From the NCBI GenBank assembly GCA_037383845.1, contig JARRON010000023.1:71227-135226 (forward strand): a stretch of 64,000 bases of DNA, in the 5' to 3' direction. Below the pieces are notes generated by a model that ran no database searches, was not told the origin of the DNA, and saw only the letters and a program-made list of their open reading frames with translations. The stretch's first letter is position 1. Every line of letters begins with the position of its first letter. The DNA comes from JARRON01 sp037383845. GTDB lineage: Bacteria; Pseudomonadota; Gammaproteobacteria; Steroidobacterales; XN24. A program made the position numbers and the translations under genes. Below, one piece after another: positions 43,644 through 50,547 of this stretch.

Positions 43644-44221
43644 CAGTCCCCCAGGCTGATCCCGGAGCCGGAGGTACCGACGTCCGCAAGGGTGATCCCC
43701 ACCAGCTTGGGATCCACGTCCTTGCTGAAACTGAACGTGTCGGTAGCGCTGTAGTCGTCGCCCCCGTCCAGCTTCCCTGTGACGGCCACCTGGAGCTCAT
43801 GCTCGCCGGTGGGGACGTTGCCGGTGTAGATCCGCTGGACGCCTCCGGCCCGGAGTGCTTCCAGCTCCTTGAAGCTGTAGATGTAGTGGGCGACGAGCTC
43901 CCCGTCCATGTGGATGCGAACGGCATCAAGGCGGAAGCCGGGGTCCTTGAGCTCGACGAAAACGGCGACCTGAGTGTTCGACGGGAAGAGCAGCCGCTCC
44001 TCGAGCTGGCTCAGCTCGGCAGCGATGCCCAGGACGTCGGTCTTGATCTCCTGGACCTGCTCGTCGAGTCCCTGCATCTGCACCCGTGCCGCATCTTCGG
44101 CCTGGGCGGAAACAGCCAGGAGGCCGCCGAGCAGGCAGAAGGCCACGCAACACAGCAGCCGCAGGCGGCGGACAGAGCCGGCGGGCAGGCGCCAGTATCG
44201 GATGGTGATGAGTCGCGTCAT
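43640..44221 (-). CDS. small exported coiled-coil/beta protein, first gene of envelope operon
   Basis: A 193-residue exported protein. I use the ATG at 44221, since GAGG lies about 8 bases upstream and it starts a clean signal peptide (about 1-41, ending SAQA); a GTG at 44257 in frame would lengthen it into the leader. After a short coiled coil (about 44-75) comes a beta-rich Ig-like domain (VAVFVELKDPGFRLDAVRIH, VPTGEHELQVAVTG). Proteins like this are sometimes labelled AraC regulators, but it has a signal peptide and no helix-turn-helix, so I reject that. First gene after the head riboswitch; probably a periplasmic part of the machine. Confidence 0.78.
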   Translation of the reverse strand: MTRLITIRYWRLPAGSVRRLRLLCCVAFCLLGGLLAVSAQAEDAARVQMQGLDEQVQEIKTDVLGIAAELSQLEERLLFPSNTQVAVFVELKDPGFRLDAVRIHMDGELVAHYIYSFKELEALRAGGVQRIYTGNVPTGEHELQVAVTGKLDGGDDYSATDTFSFSKDVDPKLVGITLADVGTSGSGISLGDW

Positions 44222-44291
44222 GGAAGCCCTCGTTTCACCGAAGGGGCAACGCGACACCGGTAACAGGCAATCGGACCGTCAAGTCGGCCCT

Positions 44292-44384
44292 GGATTCCGG
44301 CGGTCCCGCTGTCATGGGGCGTTTTAAGCGCCCTTTAGACCGGAGACTTTGCGTCGCCACCTTTCGGTGGTTTTGCCTTTTTCA
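44292..44384 (-). promoter_or_regulatory. c-di-GMP-I (GEMM-I) riboswitch at the head of the envelope operon
   Basis: Minus-strand aptamer: AAAGGCAAAACC, stem with GAAA tetraloop (CCACCGAAAGGTGG), invariant GACGCAAAG, then CTCCGGTCTAAA opening the second helix with a GGGCG/CGCCC stem and closing GGGACCGCCGG. Agreement with the GEMM-I consensus, including CUAA receptor bases, is close. It ends 70 bases before the first ATG. Downstream, GGGCCG/CGGTCC (44290-44285 with 44278-44273) forms a hairpin, and CGGTCC can instead pair with the aptamer's GGACCG. Confidence 0.92.
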
Positions 44385-44425
44385 GAATGCGGTTGGAACT
44401 GTGACCCCATACACCAGCCCATGCC

Positions 44426-44441
44426 TGTGAAGGCCGTCACA
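44426..44441. promoter_or_regulatory. CRP/Vfr/Clp palindrome upstream of riboswitch
   Basis: TGTGA-AGGCCG-TCACA: both half sites match the CRP consensus exactly. It is centred about 50 bases upstream of the aptamer, a fitting place for activation of the minus-strand envelope operon. In Pseudomonas the regulator is Vfr, in Xanthomonas Clp, which itself senses c-di-GMP; which one acts here is unknown. Confidence 0.7.
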
Positions 44442-44553
44442 TATCTCTCAGGCCGGTTTAACAGCCGGACTTACAGCTGGGGTTTTTTCAGGGTTTTTGT
44501 CCGCCTGCCGGGTGACCAGCCGGGGTGACGGGCATGTCCCGGTCACGCCGGTA

Positions 44554-44569
44554 TGTGAGGCGCGTCACA
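44554..44569. promoter_or_regulatory. second CRP/Vfr/Clp palindrome
   Basis: TGTGA-GGCGCG-TCACA, again exact in both half sites, 128 bases from the first site (centre to centre). It lies 58 bases before the ATG of the plus-strand SHOCT-like gene and could serve that gene, the envelope operon, or both. The rest of the 405-base gap 44222-44626 shows no gene. Confidence 0.68.
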
Positions 44570-44626
44570 GAGCCGGGCTTTCCCATCGGAGAGAGTCTCC
44601 TGCAGACCCATGTCCAGGATGCGCCC

Positions 44627-45331
44627 ATGTCCCCGGCGACCGCAGAACACGTCCTTGCCGACCCGGATCTGCACCACGAGCACATCGAGATGGAATCCGA
44701 GGCTGATCCGGTTGACCCTGCCCGGCTCGAACCCACCCGGACCGATGCGCGGCTGGTACACGACGTTGGCGACGGCCAGCAGATGCTGGAAATCTTCGAC
44801 GGCAGCTACCTGCGCGTTGTGACCTCGTGCCCGCGTAGCGCCCCCCGTGAGTTTCGCTTCGATCTTTCGTTCCTCGACCCTGAACCGAAGATTCGATCCA
44901 GCCGGGGCTGGCTCCGCCTGGCTGTCCTCTTCGCGGCAGCCGCCGCGCTCGCCGCTGCTCTCATGCTGTCCGGGGGGAGCGCGACGGTGCGAGCCGCGCC
45001 CTGGCTCGGGCTGGCGGCGGTCGCCGGGCTGGCGGGTTGCATGGGAGCTGCGCTGCTGCACAGGCGCTCCCGCAGGATCGTCTTCCTGACCCGCCACGGG
45101 CGGGCACCGCTGCTGGCGCTGCAGCCCGTCGGCGAGGGCTCCCATGGGATCGGGGAGTTCGTCGCACGGCTCAGCTCCTCGGCCCGTGATGCTGCGGCGA
45201 CGCAGCTGTATCCCCGCGCGCACCGGCTCCGAAACGAGATGCACGCCCACCGCCGCCTCCACGAGCAGGGCGCCCTGTCACCTGACGCGTTCGAGGCCGC
45301 CAAGAAGCGGATCCTGGCCGCCCACGGCTGA
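44627..45331 (+). CDS. SHOCT-like two-helix membrane protein
   Basis: A 234-residue protein from the ATG at 44627 (AGGA 8 bases upstream); an in-frame upstream ATG at 44525 would put the CRP site inside the gene, so it is unlikely. Residues about 1-100 are soluble and acidic. Two transmembrane helices lie near 103-125 and 130-152, and a basic loop (HRRSRRIVFLTRHGR) follows. The last about 28 residues (LHEQGALSPDAFEAAKKRIL) look like a SHOCT motif, a short oligomerisation helix pair. Divergent from the envelope operon and sharing its CRP-site region, it may be a co-regulated factor. No enzymatic function visible. Confidence 0.65.
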   Translation: MSPATAEHVLADPDLHHEHIEMESEADPVDPARLEPTRTDARLVHDVGDGQQMLEIFDGSYLRVVTSCPRSAPREFRFDLSFLDPEPKIRSSRGWLRLAVLFAAAAALAAALMLSGGSATVRAAPWLGLAAVAGLAGCMGAALLHRRSRRIVFLTRHGRAPLLALQPVGEGSHGIGEFVARLSSSARDAAATQLYPRAHRLRNEMHAHRRLHEQGALSPDAFEAAKKRILAAHG

Positions 45332-45415
45332 CATTCTCGACCACCGTGGCGGCGCCCCCCCGGTTCGGGAGTGGGTTATGCTCCCTCCCCGGTCCATCCC
45401 CCAGGCCAGGGGCAA

Positions 45416-45727
45416 ATGAACGCCAAAGGCAACATCACCGGCGCCCGCACAAGCCCGGGCGGCGCGGAAATCGAGGAGCTCCGCCGGCTCATCGGGCGCC
45501 CGGTGGAGTACCGCGGCAGTGCCTGCACCATCCATGACGTGGTCCCGGACCCGCCGGTGCTCGTCCTGAAGCCCCTGGCTCATGGCCCCGGCATCCAGGC
45601 AGACAGCTTCGGCAAAGCCACGCGCCGGGCCCCCGGGTTCATAGAAATCCCGCTGTCCGGCGACGACGACGCCGCTCCGGACCCTCTGGCCGACGTCAGG
45701 CTTCTGCCTGAGCCAGAATCCGGTTAA
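45416..45727 (+). CDS. small conserved hypothetical protein
   Basis: A 103-residue cytoplasmic protein from ATG 45416. The core EIEELRRLIGRPVEYRG, CTIHDVVPDPPVLVLKP and IQADSFGKATRRAPGFIEIPL forms a short beta-rich fold that I recall as a conserved gammaproteobacterial hypothetical, without known function. It lies 84 bases after the SHOCT-like gene and its last 32 bases overlap the convergent kdsB. Confidence 0.65.
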   Translation: MNAKGNITGARTSPGGAEIEELRRLIGRPVEYRGSACTIHDVVPDPPVLVLKPLAHGPGIQADSFGKATRRAPGFIEIPLSGDDDAAPDPLADVRLLPEPESG

Positions 45728-46466
45728 CCCGTTCCAGGTCCTCTGGCGTGTCCACCCCCGCCGGGGGCACCTCGACAGCCGTATCCGTCTGGATCCGCAT
45801 GCCCGACCATAACGCCCGGAGCTGCTCCAGCCGTTCGATCTCCTCCAGGCGACAGGCCGGTTCCCCGGACAGCCGGCTCAGGGCGCCCACCCGGTAGCCG
45901 TAAATGCCCAGGTGCCTGACGGCTCCCTGGTACCTGCTCTGGGAGGCCGGCCCGGCTGGCGCCCCGTCCCGGTGCCACGGCACCGGCGCCCGGCTGAAAT
46001 ACAGCGCCGCGCCGCCGGCGTCGGCCACCAGCTTTACCACCTGCGGCGCCAGGTACTCTTCCAGGGAGTGAATGGGCGTCCCCAGGGTAGCCATGTCCGC
46101 CTCCGGATGGAGTACCAGCAGGTCCGCCACCTGGCGGATAACGGCCGGAGGCATCAGCGGCTCGTCGCCCTGGAGATTGACGACCAGGGCGTCGTCCGGC
46201 CAGCCGGCGCGATCGGCGACCTCGCTGATCCGGTCTGTTCCGCTGGCGTGGTCGGCGCGGGTCATCACCACCGAGGCGCCGAAGCTCCTGCACGCGGCGG
46301 CCACCGCCTCATGGTCCACCGCCACAGTCACCGAGGCGGCCTCGCTGGCGACGGCTTTCTCCCAGACCCAGCGGATCATGGGCCGTCCGGCAATGGTGGC
46401 CAGGGGCTTGCCGGGCAGCCGGACTGAGTCGTAGCGCGCCGGAATGACCACGTGAAAAGGCTTCAT
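45696..46466 (-). CDS. kdsB: CMP-KDO synthetase (3-deoxy-manno-octulosonate cytidylyltransferase)
   Basis: KdsB, 256 residues, activates KDO with CTP for LPS core synthesis. The ATG at 46466 yields the standard opening FHVVIPARYDSVRLPGKPL, the nucleotide-binding loop. VVNLQGDEPLMPP carries the metal aspartate, and RHLGIYGYRV and GVDTPEDLERV are conserved family motifs. Length is normal. It overlaps the Trm112-like gene by 4 bases and ends the lpxK-trm112-kdsB run. Confidence 0.96.
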   Translation of the reverse strand: MKPFHVVIPARYDSVRLPGKPLATIAGRPMIRWVWEKAVASEAASVTVAVDHEAVAAACRSFGASVVMTRADHASGTDRISEVADRAGWPDDALVVNLQGDEPLMPPAVIRQVADLLVLHPEADMATLGTPIHSLEEYLAPQVVKLVADAGGAALYFSRAPVPWHRDGAPAGPASQSRYQGAVRHLGIYGYRVGALSRLSGEPACRLEEIERLEQLRALWSGMRIQTDTAVEVPPAGVDTPEDLERVNRILAQAEA

Positions 46467-46675
46467 GGCCGTCGCTCCATCAGCTGCAGCTCTTCCGGTG
46501 TCACGTCCCGGGCGCGGCTCACCAGCAGCACGGGCACGCCGTCTTCTATAGGCCACGCCAGGCGGTCGCCACGGCAGACCAGCTCCCCGGATTCCCGGCG
46601 GTGAACCAGGGAACCCTTGCAGATGGGGCAGGCCAGGATGTCGAGCAGCATGGTATCCATGGATTTGTCGCTCAT
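46463..46675 (-). CDS. ycaR: Trm112/YcaR family zinc-ribbon-like protein
   Basis: A 70-residue protein: MLLDILACPICKGSLVH with CPxC, then LVCRGDRLAWPIEDGVPVLL. This is the bacterial Trm112/YcaR form, usually between lpxK and kdsB, as here. Only one CXXC plus a single Cys remain, so zinc binding may be partial. ATG at 46675 overlaps the lpxK stop (ATGA). Function in bacteria is not established; Trm112 activates methyltransferases in eukaryotes and archaea. Confidence 0.9.
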   Translation of the reverse strand: MSDKSMDTMLLDILACPICKGSLVHRRESGELVCRGDRLAWPIEDGVPVLLVSRARDVTPEELQLMERRP

Positions 46676-47682
46676 CTTGAATCTTCCGCGCCCAGCCCGG
46701 GAACCTGCATCACTTTCTCCATCAGTCGCCGGCCGTCGTCCTCCAGGCGGGCACGCACCGGAACCTCCCAGGCGTGACCGGGCCGCCGGCGGCACTTCAC
46801 TGCATCCTTGGCGGTCATCAGCACCGGGCCTGGATGGTCATCGCGGAGGAATTCCGCCGGCATCTCGCCGTGGTCCGGAAGCGGATGGCGGATGATGGTG
46901 AGGCCAGCGGCTTCCAGCATATGGAAGAAACGCTCCGGGTTTCCGATGGCTGCCACGGCATGGACGGGCCCTGACGCGAACTCGTCCAGGGACCGCGTCC
47001 GGCCGTCGGACAGGCGGACGGCCGTACGGCCCTCCAGCGTCATCCGCACCGCCCCCGGCGGGCACCGGGGTCCGCCATTGCAGACCACCACGTCCACGTC
47101 TGCAAGGCGCTCCACCGGCTCCCTGAGCGGGCCCGCCGGCAGGAGGTGGCCGTTGCCGAATCCGCGCGCGCCATCCACCACTGCCACTTCCAGGTCCCTG
47201 GCAAGGGCATAGTGCTGAAGGCCGTCGTCACAGATCACGACGTCGGCGCCCCCGGCGACGGCGGCTCTGGCCGCGGCCAGCCGGTCCGCACAGACCCAGA
47301 CCGGCGCGCCGGTCGTGCGGGCCATGAGGGCGGGCTCGTCGCCCACCTCCACGGGGTCGTCTTCCGCCCGGACCCGGCGCGGGCGAGACGCCCCGCGCCC
47401 CCCGTAGCCGCGGCTGACGACGGCGGCGGCCACTCCCTCGTCCGTCAGCCGTTCCACAAGCCATATGGCGAGCGGGGTCTTTCCGGTTCCGCCCACGGTG
47501 AGATTGCCGATGACGATCACCGGTCGCCCCGGATGACCGGATCGCAGCAGGCCGCGACGGTACAGGCGGCGGCGCGTGGCCATCGACCGGCGGTAGACGG
47601 CCTCCAGCAGGCGCAGGCCCGCCGGCGGCCCGGCATCCGAGTACCAGGCAGCCAGGATTCTGCGGTGTTTGTCTTCGCCCAC
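46672..47682 (-). CDS. lpxK: tetraacyldisaccharide 4'-kinase
   Basis: LpxK, 336 residues, phosphorylates the lipid A precursor at the 4' position on the inner membrane. The GTG at 47682 gives the normal length; the longer open frame runs into msbA. The Walker A P-loop is GNLTVGGTGKTP, followed by SRGYGG and the ADVVICDDGLQHYAL motif (Walker B-like and substrate residues). It lies 7 bases after msbA and overlaps ycaR, the usual msbA-lpxK pairing. Confidence 0.95.
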   Translation of the reverse strand: MGEDKHRRILAAWYSDAGPPAGLRLLEAVYRRSMATRRRLYRRGLLRSGHPGRPVIVIGNLTVGGTGKTPLAIWLVERLTDEGVAAAVVSRGYGGRGASRPRRVRAEDDPVEVGDEPALMARTTGAPVWVCADRLAAARAAVAGGADVVICDDGLQHYALARDLEVAVVDGARGFGNGHLLPAGPLREPVERLADVDVVVCNGGPRCPPGAVRMTLEGRTAVRLSDGRTRSLDEFASGPVHAVAAIGNPERFFHMLEAAGLTIIRHPLPDHGEMPAEFLRDDHPGPVLMTAKDAVKCRRRPGHAWEVPVRARLEDDGRRLMEKVMQVPGLGAEDSR

Positions 47683-47689
47683 GCCCCGC

Positions 47690-49453
47690 TTACGCCGCCT
47701 GGAACTGCATCCGGTGCAGCGCCGCGTAGGCGCCCTCGCTGGCCAGCAATTCACGATGGCTGCCGATCTCGATGATGCGCCCCTGCTCCATGACGACGAT
47801 CCGGTCCGCATCCTCGATGGTGGAGAGCCTGTGAGCGATCACCAGGGTGGTGCGGTTCTCCATCAGCGTCTCCAGGGCGGCCTGGATGTGACGCTCCGAT
47901 TCCGTGTCCAGGGCGGAGGTGGCTTCGTCCAGGATGAGGATGGGTGCATTCTTCAGCAGGGCCCGGGCGATGGCCACCCGCTGACGCTGGCCGCCGGACA
48001 GGGTCACGCCCCGGTCGCCCACCTGAGTCTCCAGGCCGTCGGGGAACCGCTCTGCGAACTCCATCACGTGAGCCGCCCTGGCCGCGGCCTCCACCTCGTC
48101 CCGGCGCGCATCCCGCATGGCGCCGTAAGCGATGTTCTCCAGGATGGAGGCGTTGAAGAGCTTGACGTCCTGGCTTACCAGGCTGATCTGGCGCCTGAGA
48201 TCCGGAAGGCGGTACTCCCGAACGTCATGGCCGTCCAGCAGCAGCTGCCCTTCGGTGGGATCGTAGAAACGGGGGATCAAACCCACCAGCGTGGACTTGC
48301 CGCTGCCCGACCGGCCGACGATGGCCAGCCGCTCGCCCGCCGGGATATCAAGGTTGATATCGTGGAGCACGCGGCCCTTCTCGGTCCTGTAGAGGAAGCT
48401 CACCTCGCGAAAGGCGAGTTCGCCCCGGGCGCGCTCCAGCGTCCGGGAGCCCCCCGGATTCTCGGAGGGATAGTCGAGCAGTTCGAAGATGCTCTGCCCG
48501 GCGGCGATGCCCTGCTGAAGCGGACCGTTGATGTTGGTCAGCCGCTTCAGCGGCGACATCAGGAGAAGCATGGCGCCGAGGAAGGACACGAAGGACCCCA
48601 CCGTGACCTCCTCCCCCAGATCCGTCCCGGTGGCCACGAACACGACGCCAGCCAGGCCCATGGCGGCAATGAGCTGGATGACCGGTTCGCTGCCTGCCTT
48701 GGCGGCCACCAGCTTCATGTTCAGCCGGCGGTTCTTCTCGTTGACGGTCTCAAACTCCTCGCTCTCCTGGACCTCTCCGTTGAAGACCTTGACCACCTTG
48801 TGGGCTTCCAGCACCTGCTCCGCCGCCTGGGTTACGTCTCCCATGGAGTTCTGGATCCGTGAGCTGTACCGGCGAAAGTGCCGGCTCAGCACCCGGATCA
48901 GCCCGGCGATGAGCGGACCGGTGACGAGAATGAACAGGGACAGGTGCACGCTCACCCAGAACATGTAGGCCACCAGGCCGATGATGGTCAGCAGATCCTT
49001 GAACAGTGTGGTGAGCACCTGGCTGGTGGAGTTGGCCACCTGCTCGATGTTGAAGGTCAGCCGGGAAAGCAGCGCCCCGGAGGAATTCTCGTCATAGAAC
49101 CGGCTCGGCAGGGCCAGGAATTTCTCGAATACCTCCCGGCGAAGCCGCTTGATGACCTGCCGGCCCACCCAGTTCATGCAGTAGGTGGAAACGAAATTCG
49201 CGATGCCCCGGACGAGAAAGATGACGATGATCAGCAGCGGCATCCAGCGCACGAACGGCGCCGGCTCGCCCTCGCTGAAACTTTCATCCAGCAGCGGCTT
49301 GATCAGGGCCGCGAACCCGGTCTCTGTGGCCGCAGAGACGACCATGCCCGCCATGGCCAGGGCGAACATGAACCAGTATTCCGCCGCGTAGCCGAGCAGG
49401 CGCCGGTACACGGCCCCTGGGTTGTCCCGGTAATCAGCCTCGCCGCGGCTCAC
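47690..49453 (-). CDS. msbA: lipid A export ABC transporter MsbA
   Basis: MsbA, 587 residues, flips core-lipid A across the inner membrane. Six transmembrane helices occupy the first about 320 residues; the ABC domain has Walker A GRSGSGKST, signature LSGGQRQR, Walker B ILILDEATSALD and the H-loop IAHRLST. GTG start overlaps the exbD stop (GTGA). MsbA forms a homodimer, so one gene is enough. Confidence 0.96.
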   Translation of the reverse strand: MSRGEADYRDNPGAVYRRLLGYAAEYWFMFALAMAGMVVSAATETGFAALIKPLLDESFSEGEPAPFVRWMPLLIIVIFLVRGIANFVSTYCMNWVGRQVIKRLRREVFEKFLALPSRFYDENSSGALLSRLTFNIEQVANSTSQVLTTLFKDLLTIIGLVAYMFWVSVHLSLFILVTGPLIAGLIRVLSRHFRRYSSRIQNSMGDVTQAAEQVLEAHKVVKVFNGEVQESEEFETVNEKNRRLNMKLVAAKAGSEPVIQLIAAMGLAGVVFVATGTDLGEEVTVGSFVSFLGAMLLLMSPLKRLTNINGPLQQGIAAGQSIFELLDYPSENPGGSRTLERARGELAFREVSFLYRTEKGRVLHDINLDIPAGERLAIVGRSGSGKSTLVGLIPRFYDPTEGQLLLDGHDVREYRLPDLRRQISLVSQDVKLFNASILENIAYGAMRDARRDEVEAAARAAHVMEFAERFPDGLETQVGDRGVTLSGGQRQRVAIARALLKNAPILILDEATSALDTESERHIQAALETLMENRTTLVIAHRLSTIEDADRIVVMEQGRIIEIGSHRELLASEGAYAALHRMQFQAA

Positions 49454-49872
49454 GGCTGCTCGGGTTCGTTGACCGTGGCAATGACGATCCGGGAGAAGCC
49501 CATGCGCCCCGCGACGTCCATGGCCGAGACCACGGCCTGGTGCGTTGCCCGTCCGTCGGCCCGCAGGGTCAGGGGAATGTCGCGGCGCTCACCCGCGACG
49601 TCCTCCAGGGCGCGGCGCAGGGTTTCGGGACGTCGGTTCACCAGCTCCCGGCCGTCCACGTAGAAATCCCCGTCCGCGGTCACGATGATCTCCACCTCCT
49701 CCGCCGGCTCCTCCCGGGGGATCGCCTCGGCCTGGGGAAGCTGCAGGCGGATTTCCGTGGCCTTGAGGAAACTGGTGGAGACCATGAAGAACACCAGCAG
49801 CAGCAGGACCACGTCGATGAGGGAAGTGAGGTTCACCTCCGGTTCCTCCCGAGGACGGTCGCGGAGGTTCAC
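49450..49872 (-). CDS. exbD: ExbD/TolR biopolymer transport protein
   Basis: A 140-residue ExbD. GTG at 49872, overlapping the exbB stop, starts VNLRDRPREEPEVNLTSLIDVV, where the transmembrane helix holds the proton-carrying Asp (LTSLIDVVLLLLVFFMV). C-terminal TADGDFYVDGRELV and RADGRATHQAVVSAMD are family-typical. An exbB-exbD pair between comEC and msbA is a common gammaproteobacterial arrangement; its partner (TonB-like) is not present here. Confidence 0.93.
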   Translation of the reverse strand: MNLRDRPREEPEVNLTSLIDVVLLLLVFFMVSTSFLKATEIRLQLPQAEAIPREEPAEEVEIIVTADGDFYVDGRELVNRRPETLRRALEDVAGERRDIPLTLRADGRATHQAVVSAMDVAGRMGFSRIVIATVNEPEQP

Positions 49873-50495
49873 GTGACCACCGCCCCGGCGCCCTCCCGCC
49901 GGTGAAGGGCGTCCACCAGCTCGGTGGCTTCCTTCTCCATCTCCACCACCAGCGCGTCGACGCGCCCCCGCAGATAGCGATAGCCGATGAGGCTCGGGAT
50001 GGCGACGGAAAGTCCGGCGGCGGTGGTGATAAGGGCCTCGGAGATGCCCCCGGCCAGAACCGACGGGTTGCCCACGCCGGCCACGGTGATGGCGCTGAAG
50101 ACCTTGACCATGCCGATGACGGTGCCGAGCAGCCCCAGCAGCGGGGAGATGGCGGCGATGGTGCCCAGGGTGTTCAGGTAGCGCTCGAGCTCGTGGACCA
50201 CCCGTCGGCCGGTGTCCTCGATGGCCTCTTTCATGAGATCCCGGCTGGTCTCCCGCTTCGCCAGCCCGGCTGCGAGGATGGCGCCCATGGGTGAATTGGC
50301 CGCCAGCGCCTGCAGGTGGCGCTCGTCCAGCCGCCGGTCCCGCGCCCACGCGCGGACTTTCTGCGCCAGCTCCCTGGGGATGACCCGCCCGGGCTGCAGC
50401 GTCCACAGCCGCTCGATGATGATGGCAGCGGCGATGATGGAGCACAGCAGGATTGGCAGCATGAGCCACCCGCCGGCCTTGATGATCTCGATCAT
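49869..50495 (-). CDS. exbB: ExbB/TolQ biopolymer transport protein
   Basis: A 208-residue proton channel subunit with three transmembrane helices. MIEIIKAGGWLMLPILLCSI begins at ATG 50495; the core LGTIAAISPLLGLLGTVIGMVKVF is the MotA/TolQ/ExbB motif. It forms the pair with ExbD and energises outer-membrane or envelope functions. Unrelated in sequence detail to the TolQ-type protein of the envelope cluster at 36838-37488. Confidence 0.93.
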   Translation of the reverse strand: MIEIIKAGGWLMLPILLCSIIAAAIIIERLWTLQPGRVIPRELAQKVRAWARDRRLDERHLQALAANSPMGAILAAGLAKRETSRDLMKEAIEDTGRRVVHELERYLNTLGTIAAISPLLGLLGTVIGMVKVFSAITVAGVGNPSVLAGGISEALITTAAGLSVAIPSLIGYRYLRGRVDALVVEMEKEATELVDALHRREGAGAVVT

Positions 50496-50547
50496 GGGTC
50501 TGGAGGCGTCCGGGAGCCGTCGTTGGCGCAGGATGATACCGGCCCGG

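Noticed and set aside
43640..44221. AraC-type regulator call for the first envelope gene
   Set aside because: It has a signal peptide and a beta-rich domain with no helix-turn-helix; such labels for this kind of protein are probably errors.
44461..44505. Poly-T run as a terminator of the SHOCT-like region
   Set aside because: No stable stem precedes the T tract on either strand (only 3 bases pair).
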